DNA from: Agreia sp. Leaf210 | GTDB taxonomy: Bacteria; Actinomycetota; Actinomycetes; Actinomycetales; Microbacteriaceae | NCBI RefSeq assembly: GCF_001421485.1 | Contig: NZ_LMKK01000004.1 | Coordinates: 62,001 to 126,000 of the forward strand | Length of the DNA: 64,000 nucleotides | Direction of reading: 5' to 3' | Shown: positions 58,652-64,000 of the stretch, one piece after another | Layout: each line of letters begins with the position of its first letter | Numbering within the stretch: the first letter of the stretch is position 1 | The notes under the pieces: model-generated | What the model saw: only the letters and a program-made list of their open reading frames with translations | Databases searched by the model: none | What the model was told of the DNA's origin: nothing | Translations under genes and position numbers: made by a program

Positions 58652-59500
58652 ATGACAACAATTATCCACGGAGCCACCGGCGCCCAGGGCGCCCCTGTGG
58701 TCGCCGCCCTCCTTGCCCAAGGCCAGTCCCCCATCGCTGCCGTTCGCAATCCCGCCTCGTACAGCGGCCCCGCCGAAGCGATCGCCGTCGACCTGTCGTC
58801 GGTCGACTCGCTTGCCGAGGCTTACACGGGAGCAGACGCGGTCTTCGCCCACCTTCCGATTGGCCCGACGGAGCTGCAGCGCCAGCACGCCGAGACCATC
58901 GTCGAAGCCGTCCGTCGAGCACGCCCCGCTCGCGTCGTCGTCTCGACGAGCGGATATCCCTTCGGTGCCCCGGCCGGCGAGGAGACCCCCATCGACACAC
59001 TCGTCAACGGCCTGCGCAGCACGGGCGTCTCGGTGGCGATCGTCGCCCCGAAGCTGTACCTCGAGAACCTGCTGCTGCCCGTCGTGACCGCGGGCATCGA
59101 GGCAGAGGGAATCCTCCGCTACCCGATCCGTGACGACTACCGCGTGTCGTGGAGCTCGCATCTCGATGTCGCCGACGTCGTGGCGCGTCTGATCGCCGAC
59201 CCCGAGGTGACGGGCGTGATCGAGGTCGGGGCTCTGCCCGGGCTCCTCGGTAGCGACCTCGCGGCCGGCTTCTCGGAGCACTCCGGCAAGACCGTCACTT
59301 TCGAAGCGCAGTCGCCCGACGACTTCCTCCGCGCGATAATTCCGCTCTTCGGCGAAGCGTCCGCTACGCCCGTCGTCGATTCGTACCGGTGGCGTGCGAC
59401 CCAGCCCGAGGAGCTCATCTCGAGCGAGACGAGCGCGCAGTCGCTGCTGAACCTGCAGCCCCGTAGTGTCGCGGCCTGGTTGAAAGACATCTCGGCCTGA
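58652..59500 (+). CDS. NmrA-like NAD(P)-binding protein
   Basis: A 282-residue atypical SDR: IIHGATGAQGAPVVAALL, VFAHLPIGPTELQRQHAETIVEAVRRA, VVVSTSGYPFG, APKLYLENLLLP and DDYRVSWSSHLDVADVVARLI. The Rossmann glycine motif is intact but there is no YxxxK pair, as in QorB/NmrA-type redox sensors or reductases. It is controlled by the divergent HxlR protein. Confidence 0.88.
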   Translation: MTTIIHGATGAQGAPVVAALLAQGQSPIAAVRNPASYSGPAEAIAVDLSSVDSLAEAYTGADAVFAHLPIGPTELQRQHAETIVEAVRRARPARVVVSTSGYPFGAPAGEETPIDTLVNGLRSTGVSVAIVAPKLYLENLLLPVVTAGIEAEGILRYPIRDDYRVSWSSHLDVADVVARLIADPEVTGVIEVGALPGLLGSDLAAGFSEHSGKTVTFEAQSPDDFLRAIIPLFGEASATPVVDSYRWRATQPEELISSETSAQSLLNLQPRSVAAWLKDISA

Positions 59501-59580
59501 TGCCGAGCCCGGCCCGGATGCCGTCACGATGCATCCGGGCCGAGCCCCACCGCCGGACCCCACAGCTCGGCCCGGCGACC

Positions 59581-60093
59581 TCACGAACTGAGCGTGACCT
59601 TGATGAGCGCGATGCCCACGCCGACGACCGCGAGCCCAACGCCCGCGACGAATGTACGGAACGACGCGGGTTCGCTGCGGATCGAGGCCACGACCGGACC
59701 GATCAGGGCGAGACGCACGATGAGGTAGGCCATGGCGGCGATTTGAGCCAGCAGGCCTGGCACGTCGGTCGCCCACGCGAGCGCCAACGCCGCGACGGGC
59801 ACGAAACCCGAGGTGAGCACGGGCAGGGAGTCGCGCAGCTCGGCTCGGATGATCGCCGGAGTCAGCGGCTCGTCACTGCGTGCGCGACGCCCGATGGATT
59901 CGGCGAAGGTGTGCACGAGGAACGTCGAGAACGAGGTCGCCAGCACGTACCAGAAGCCCAGCCCGCTGTTCGCGCTGGCGGTCGTGAGCGCGGCGACCGT
60001 CGCCAGCGTCACGACGTTGCCGTAGACGTAGGCGGTGATGCGGCTCGATGCGTCCTCGCGGGACAGGGGCGATCTCGTCGCGGTCGGCTTCAT
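59581..60093 (-). CDS. Membrane protein of unknown function
   Basis: A 170-residue protein with five hydrophobic helices (AYVYGNVVTLATVAALTTASA, FWYVLATSFSTFLVHTFAESI, LTSGFVPVAALALAWA, QIAAMAYLIVRLALIGPVVASI, TFVAGVGLAVVGVGIALIKV). The HTFAESIGRR loop is a notable polar feature. The ATG at 60093 lies seven bases after TACGGT, suggesting leaderless translation. I do not assign a function. Confidence 0.78.
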   Translation of the reverse strand: MKPTATRSPLSREDASSRITAYVYGNVVTLATVAALTTASANSGLGFWYVLATSFSTFLVHTFAESIGRRARSDEPLTPAIIRAELRDSLPVLTSGFVPVAALALAWATDVPGLLAQIAAMAYLIVRLALIGPVVASIRSEPASFRTFVAGVGLAVVGVGIALIKVTLSS

Positions 60094-60190
60094 GGGTCTC
60101 ACCGTAGCAACCACTAGTCGATCGTCTGATGAAAGGTCGCTGAGCAGGTCGCCTATGTCCTCACCGCGACGACTGTTCTATCGTGGAGCC

Positions 60191-60601
60191 ATGGGCACCT
60201 GGAGCGGACAACCTTTCGGAAGCGACTCGGCGAGCGACTGGGCGTACGACCTGGCCGAAGCGCCTGACTGGTCGATCGTGCGCGAGGCGCTGACGACGGT
60301 CGCAGGCGAGACCGAGGTCGACTCAGACGACGCGGTCATTGCGATCGCGGCCGCCGAGGCGGTCGCGCACGGCCTCGACCGACCGACGCAGACGGATGCT
60401 TACACCGAGTCCGTAGCGTCGTTCGCACAGCGAGTCGGTCGCCCCGATGCCGACCTCGTGGCTCTGGCACTCGACGCGCTGACCGCCGCCACGTCTCCCG
60501 ACAGCGAGCTGACCGAGCTGTGGGAAGACGAGGACCCCGAGGAGTGGGTCACGGCAAACGCGACGTTGAAGCAGGCCCTCGCTTCGGCCGGGCCTGCCTG
60601 A
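60191..60601 (+). CDS. DUF4259 family protein
   Basis: A 136-residue acidic cytosolic protein: MGTWSGQPFGSDSASDWAYDLAEAPDWSIVREAL, then AIAAAEAVAHGLDRP and a C-terminal SELTELWEDEDPEEWVTANATLKQAL. This matches DUF4259, small proteins of unknown role that often occur singly. TATCGT six bases before the ATG suggests a leaderless mRNA. Its 3' end overlaps the converging hydrolase gene by 53 bases. Confidence 0.85.
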   Translation: MGTWSGQPFGSDSASDWAYDLAEAPDWSIVREALTTVAGETEVDSDDAVIAIAAAEAVAHGLDRPTQTDAYTESVASFAQRVGRPDADLVALALDALTAATSPDSELTELWEDEDPEEWVTANATLKQALASAGPA

Positions 60602-61298
60602 CCAGCTCGTCGACCACGAGCTCCGGTCGAGTGATGAACGGGTGATGCCCGGTCTGCACCTCGACCGAACGCGTGGCGCGCGCCGCGTGGAACCTCTGCA
60701 GATCGAGCGAGGTGCTGCGATCTTGCGTGCACACGAGGTACGTCGAGTCGACTCCCTGCCACCCGGCCGCGGTCGTCGGCGTCACGAACGCGCTCGCATC
60801 CTGAGCCGTGACGCGCTGCCACGCTTCGAGCTGGGTCGCCGCATCGGCATCCTGCAGGAACCGCGCCCCGAACGACGCGACGTCGTACCCCGAAACGCCG
60901 AGCGTGCCATCGCCGTTGTCCGCGATCGACACCGGATCGGGCTCGCCGCTCATGATCGCGCCCTGCGCCTGGCCGATGTCGGGTAGATACGACGAGATAT
61001 AGAACAGGCCCTTCACGGCGGGGTGCGCTCCGGCCTCGGCGATGACCGTTCCGCCATAGGAGTGACCGACCACGACCACCTCGTCGCTGTTGTCGAGTTC
61101 GCGGCGCAGCGCCGCGGCGTCCGCGACGAGCCCGCCCGCGGCATCCGAATCGCCCTCGCCCGCGACACGCTCGCCGCACGACGGCAGCGCCAGGGCGCGA
61201 CTGCGGATGCCCGTGCGCCGCTCGAGCAGGTCGGCTGCGGGCCGCCACCACCAGGCTCCGTCACGAACGAGTGCGCCGTGCACGAAGAGCAGTTGCAT
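60549..61298 (-). CDS. Alpha/beta hydrolase
   Basis: A 249-residue alpha/beta-hydrolase: LLFVHGALVRDGAWWWRPAADLL, the nucleophile in VVVGHSYGGTVIAEAG, YLVCTQDRS near the acid, and the catalytic His in VQTGHHPFITRPE. It resembles the EstC/salicylate-esterase-like group. The C-terminal tail (RPKRGPASTSRLP) overlaps the DUF4259 gene. The substrate is unknown. Confidence 0.86.
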   Translation of the reverse strand: MQLLFVHGALVRDGAWWWRPAADLLERRTGIRSRALALPSCGERVAGEGDSDAAGGLVADAAALRRELDNSDEVVVVGHSYGGTVIAEAGAHPAVKGLFYISSYLPDIGQAQGAIMSGEPDPVSIADNGDGTLGVSGYDVASFGARFLQDADAATQLEAWQRVTAQDASAFVTPTTAAGWQGVDSTYLVCTQDRSTSLDLQRFHAARATRSVEVQTGHHPFITRPELVVDELVRQARPKRGPASTSRLP

Positions 61299-61442
61299 GG
61301 TGGAGTCCTTTCGAGAGCAGTGATGACGCAGACACTAGGGCTCGACGTACTCGGCACGCCCGGCCAGCGTCGAGGTTCGCTCTCGGCGCTCGTCGGGATG
61401 CCCGAATAGGTGATCTCCCGTGACTCCTGTCTTAATAGGAGC

Positions 61443-62642
61443 ATGCAGACATTCGGTATCGATCGTCTGACGACCCATTTCCAGCCCGTGGTCGACATCG
61501 ATACCGGTCGGGTCGTTGCTCACGAGGCGCTCAGCCGTGCGTCATCGTACGGGGTGCCGGTGGCGCCGGATCGACTCCTGCACGATGCCTATCAAAGTGG
61601 CAGGGCCGACGATCTGGACTCGCTCTTCATCGAGTCCGCTCTGCGCGCCGCGGCAGCGCAGGGGCTCCTCACACCGCACTCCCTCTTCGTGAATGTCGAA
61701 CCGATCAGCCTTGCCAACGGATTCATCACCGCGCCACTGCTCAGCGCTCCCCCGCTCGTCATCGAGATCACCGAGCGGGCTCTCACCGCCGATCCCGGAG
61801 CGCTTCTGACCGCCGCGGCCGCCCTGCGCGCCGCCGGCCACCTCATCGCCATCGACGACCTGGGCGCCGAACCAGCCTCTCTCGCGCTTCTCCCGCTATT
61901 GGCACCCGAGATCGTGAAGCTCGACATGAACCTCATCCGCCGCCAGCCTGACCGCACCACCGCGGCGATGATGACTGCGGTCGCCGCGTACGCCGAGAGA
62001 AGCGGCGCTCTCGTTCTGGCAGAGGGCGTCGAGACCGCTGAGCACATCACGCGGGCGCGGGCGCTCGGCGCATCCGTGGCCCAGGGCTGGCACTTCGGCA
62101 AGCCGAGCGAGACCGCAGGGGATGCCCCCGGCGTCACCGTTCGACCCTCGGGGCCGGGCCGGCACAGCGCGATACGCGAACGCGATTCGAGCGACGTCAC
62201 TCCCTTCGGCGTCGTCGCGGCAAGTACCCCGTTGAGGGTCGGCGACCGCGCCATGCTCGTGCAGGTCAGCATCTTGCTCGAGGAGCGAGCCCTGGCGGCC
62301 GGCGACTCGGCGGTGCTGCTCTCGACCTTCCAGTCCGAAGACAACATCACCGAGGCCACGCGGCGGCGGTACGACCGCTTGATCGAATCCGGATGCCTGC
62401 TGACGGCCTACTCGACCGGCGCGTCGGCCGCCCTCCCGCATCCGGCCCGCAGCGTGACCGTCGACGACGCCGACCCGCTGGCTGCCGAGTGGGACGTCGT
62501 TCTGCTCACCGCCGACTACGCCGCCGCCCTCACGGCGAGGGAGATCGATCCGTCGCGGCATCGCGAGGGGCTCTACGAGTTCGTGCTCACCACCGATCGC
62601 GACCTCGTCACCCGCAGCGCGGGGGCCCTGCTCTCACGTTGA
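61443..62642 (+). CDS. EAL-DICT protein, probable c-di-GMP phosphodiesterase
   Basis: A 399-residue cytosolic protein. The EAL domain (about residues 8-235) has Glu28 in AHEALSR, FVNVEP, VIEITER, AIDDLG, VKLDMN, LAEGVET and GWHFGKP, so the metal and substrate ligands look intact and it should cleave c-di-GMP. The C-terminal part (FGVVAASTPLRVGDRAMLVQVS to LLTAYSTGAS) resembles the DICT sensory domain. There is no GGDEF domain. The ATG at 61443 has AGGAG close by. Confidence 0.9.
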   Translation: MQTFGIDRLTTHFQPVVDIDTGRVVAHEALSRASSYGVPVAPDRLLHDAYQSGRADDLDSLFIESALRAAAAQGLLTPHSLFVNVEPISLANGFITAPLLSAPPLVIEITERALTADPGALLTAAAALRAAGHLIAIDDLGAEPASLALLPLLAPEIVKLDMNLIRRQPDRTTAAMMTAVAAYAERSGALVLAEGVETAEHITRARALGASVAQGWHFGKPSETAGDAPGVTVRPSGPGRHSAIRERDSSDVTPFGVVAASTPLRVGDRAMLVQVSILLEERALAAGDSAVLLSTFQSEDNITEATRRRYDRLIESGCLLTAYSTGASAALPHPARSVTVDDADPLAAEWDVVLLTADYAAALTAREIDPSRHREGLYEFVLTTDRDLVTRSAGALLSR

Positions 62643-62704
62643 CTCGTCAACCCCTGACGCCATCTGGGCGACGGGCGTAACGTCGCATATGGAAAGGAGC
62701 ACGC

Positions 62705-62827
62705 ATGACGACGAATGAATCCAAGAAGCCGGATGCCGAAGAGATTCCCGATGGCTCGGGATCTGACGGAAGCAAGCCCGAAAGCGGAGAAGACACCGCA
62801 TCAGGAGGAGGAGCCGACGATGAGTGA
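62705..62827 (+). CDS. Small acidic protein, 40 residues
   Basis: MTTNESKKPDAEEIPDG, then a Gly/Ser/Asp-rich stretch ending GGGADDE. It is strongly acidic and probably unstructured. AAGGAG precedes the ATG at good spacing. Its last codons (GGAGGAGGAGCC) serve as ribosome-binding site for the next gene, whose ATG overlaps its stop (ATGAGTGA). The function is unknown. Confidence 0.65.
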   Translation: MTTNESKKPDAEEIPDGSGSDGSKPESGEDTASGGGADDE

Positions 62828-62954
62828 CCCTCGCCCCGAGCACACCCCAAAGCCCGACGAGATCGACCCCGAAGAGGGAACCGAGCCAGATGGGACTCCC
62901 GTGGAGAACCCCTCCGGCTCGTGGGCTGCACAGCCCGAGCTGATCGCGGCCTAG
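62820..62954 (+). CDS. Small acidic protein, 44 residues
   Basis: MSDPRPEHTPKPDEIDPEEG, then a Pro/Glu-rich stretch ending SWAAQPELIAA. The ATG at 62820 overlaps the end of the preceding small gene, and AGGAGGAGG lies 8-16 bases upstream, so translation is coupled. It is acidic and likely disordered; the function is unknown. Confidence 0.65.
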   Translation: MSDPRPEHTPKPDEIDPEEGTEPDGTPVENPSGSWAAQPELIAA

Positions 62955-62984
62955 CGCCGCCTTCACGCACGAAGAACAAAGAAC

Positions 62985-63296
62985 GTGTCTGAGACGGGGT
63001 CTGTCAACGACGCTCACTGGCTGGTCATCAATGGCCGCAAGTGGCGTCGCACAGACCCCGTTCTCGATGACGACACTCTCGCTCGGCTGAAGAGTCACCT
63101 CGGCCGGGGCCGCTCCGGCGTGCGCACCGCAAAGAAGGCGGGCGACGACGAGGCAGTGGCCGCAGCTCGTCGGCGCACCGGCCTAGCGAAGCACGGCCTG
63201 GGTGAGCGCGGCCCCTACTGGTGGGACTCCCCCGAACAGGACCGGATCGATCGGGCGAACGACGCTCTGAGAGAGCTCGACGCCCTCGACGACTGA
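62985..63296 (+). CDS. Hypothetical basic protein, 103 residues
   Basis: A small charged protein: HWLVINGRKWRRTDPVLDDDTLARLKSHLGRGRSGVRTAKK, then VAAARRRTGLAKHGLGERGPYWWDS and a C-terminal acidic helix. The GTG at 62985 begins the frame. Related short proteins are common in actinobacteria, from memory, but I know no function. The many Arg/Lys residues would suit nucleic-acid binding. Confidence 0.78.
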   Translation: MSETGSVNDAHWLVINGRKWRRTDPVLDDDTLARLKSHLGRGRSGVRTAKKAGDDEAVAAARRRTGLAKHGLGERGPYWWDSPEQDRIDRANDALRELDALDD

Positions 63297-63367
63297 CCCG
63301 CGTCTGCGCTATTACAGGTCGGATCGTCGCCACGCCGTTGTGAGATCGACGACAGACCGCCCCTGCG

Positions 63368-63853
63368 TCAATACGTCCTGTCGAACGTGCGGGATCGAAT
63401 CATGTGCACCTCGAACCCGTAGGGCGGGTCCTCTCGCCTCTGCCCGTCGAGACGGAATCCGTGGTGCTCATAGAAGCGTTGCGCTCGCGCATTGCCCTCG
63501 AATACCCACAACTCTGCGGTGGCTCCCCGCAAGCTCTCGGTCAGTAATCGCGTTCCGAGCCCCGAGCGCCAGTGACTCTGCCGCGTATAGAGCGAGAGCA
63601 GTTCTGTCTTCGGTGCGATAGCAACTCGGGCAAAGCCGACCACTGCGCCATTGTCGACGGCAATGAACACCTCTTCGCTGGCTATGCGCTCCGCCCACCG
63701 CGCAGCGCGAGAATCCGCAGGCTCGTCGTGGCGTCGACGCAATGCTTCCTCATCGATCATCTCGCCGTACGCCTCGTCCCACATGGTGAGGCTGACCCGC
63801 GAGAGCTCGCCGGCGTCCGCGGCCGTGGCGGGGCGAATGAGAGGGTGCATCAA
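63368..63853 (-). CDS. GNAT family N-acetyltransferase
   Basis: A 161-residue acetyltransferase: LIRPATAADAGELSRVSLTMWDEAYG, VFIAVDNGAVVGFARVAI, LLSLYTRQSHWRSGLGTRLLTESL (acetyl-CoA loop) and LWVFEGNARAQRFYEHHGFRLDG, a complete GNAT signature. The substrate is unknown. No gene was found between its start and the window end at 64000. Confidence 0.9.
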   Translation of the reverse strand: MMHPLIRPATAADAGELSRVSLTMWDEAYGEMIDEEALRRRHDEPADSRAARWAERIASEEVFIAVDNGAVVGFARVAIAPKTELLSLYTRQSHWRSGLGTRLLTESLRGATAELWVFEGNARAQRFYEHHGFRLDGQRREDPPYGFEVHMIRSRTFDRTY

Positions 63854-64000
63854 TCCATCGTGACATCAACGAGCTGCACATGATCACGTCGTCCGTCGTC
63901 GTGGACCCGCGCATCGGCGCAGATTCAAAGCTCACGAGCGCGTGCTGGTAAGCAGCCGCGTACCGTGGCCCGCTAACTGAGGACACTTTTGTCCCGGACC

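Noticed and set aside
63854-64000. A gene at the right edge of the window
   Set aside because: The only open frame here is a minus-strand extension overlapping the GNAT gene, without a domain or a ribosome site.
1-64000. tRNA, rRNA, CRISPR, prophage or insertion sequence
   Set aside because: No cloverleaf, regularly spaced repeat, transposase, integrase or phage structural motif was seen on reading; a tRNA scan could still find one I missed.

Overview
The window is high-GC actinobacterial DNA, most likely from the family Microbacteriaceae (inferred). The signs are GC-rich third codon positions, a zinc-free rpmB-rpmG-rpsN cluster beside a HU gene, fused CopD/CtaG membrane proteins, a small Microbacteriaceae-type protein with the YGN/FDD/FKFSGS motifs, and many genes whose -10 box lies 6-7 bases before the start codon (leaderless mRNAs). 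About 75 genes fill the window almost without gaps; no intergenic stretch exceeds 300 bases. I saw no rRNA, tRNA, CRISPR array, transposase or prophage.

Layout. 1-4447: end of an NAD operon, nadA-nadB-nadC plus a cysteine desulfurase likely to build the NadA Fe-S cluster. 4.5-9.7 kb: a hydrolase, a PIF1-like helicase, an unknown membrane protein and a CopD-CtaG fusion. 9.9-13.7 kb: an ABC exporter followed by a NarL-type two-component pair, then a TetR gene. 14.8-19.6 kb: HU, a zinc block of rpsN-rpmG-rpmB, a Zur-like Fur protein and znuB-znuC-znuA, with a Fur/Zur box upstream of znuA. 19.6-26.3 kb: regulators, hydrolases and GNAT, a pair of unknown paralogues, a TetR-SMR-SMR drug-efflux operon and a MarR/MFS pair. 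26.4-30.6 kb: an ATP-grasp gene converging on a three-gene glycosyltransferase/WcbI operon for a surface glycan.

30.7-43.2 kb: VOC/WYL and TetR/reductase pairs with clear operators, a flavin oxidoreductase, a microbial rhodopsin with proton-pump residues, MerR/SulP, a CPBP protease, and an ECF41-type sigma factor facing an NmrA/DUF4345 operon that carries an ECF41-like promoter. 43.3-49.9 kb: a carbohydrate operon (binding protein, two permeases, GH-J clan glycosidase, beta-lactamase-like esterase) controlled by a divergent LacI protein with a clear operator. 50-51 kb: a CmtR-like Cd/Pb sensor coupled to a CDF exporter. 52.8-53.4 kb: an SmtB/CzrA-like zinc sensor coupled to a 98-residue protein with 26 histidines, preceded by a second Fur/Zur-like box; with the znu block this suggests a zinc storage or buffering circuit. 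53.5-63.9 kb: GyrI-like, GNAT and membrane proteins, a second CopD-CtaG fusion, HxlR/NmrA, a DUF4259 protein, an EAL-DICT protein, very small acidic proteins and a final GNAT.

Several palindromic repeat families are scattered through the window. One 65-bp family has three copies, two of them inside protein-coding sequence (nadB and the 3' end of an MFS gene), and nadB carries a second, unrelated hairpin in frame.
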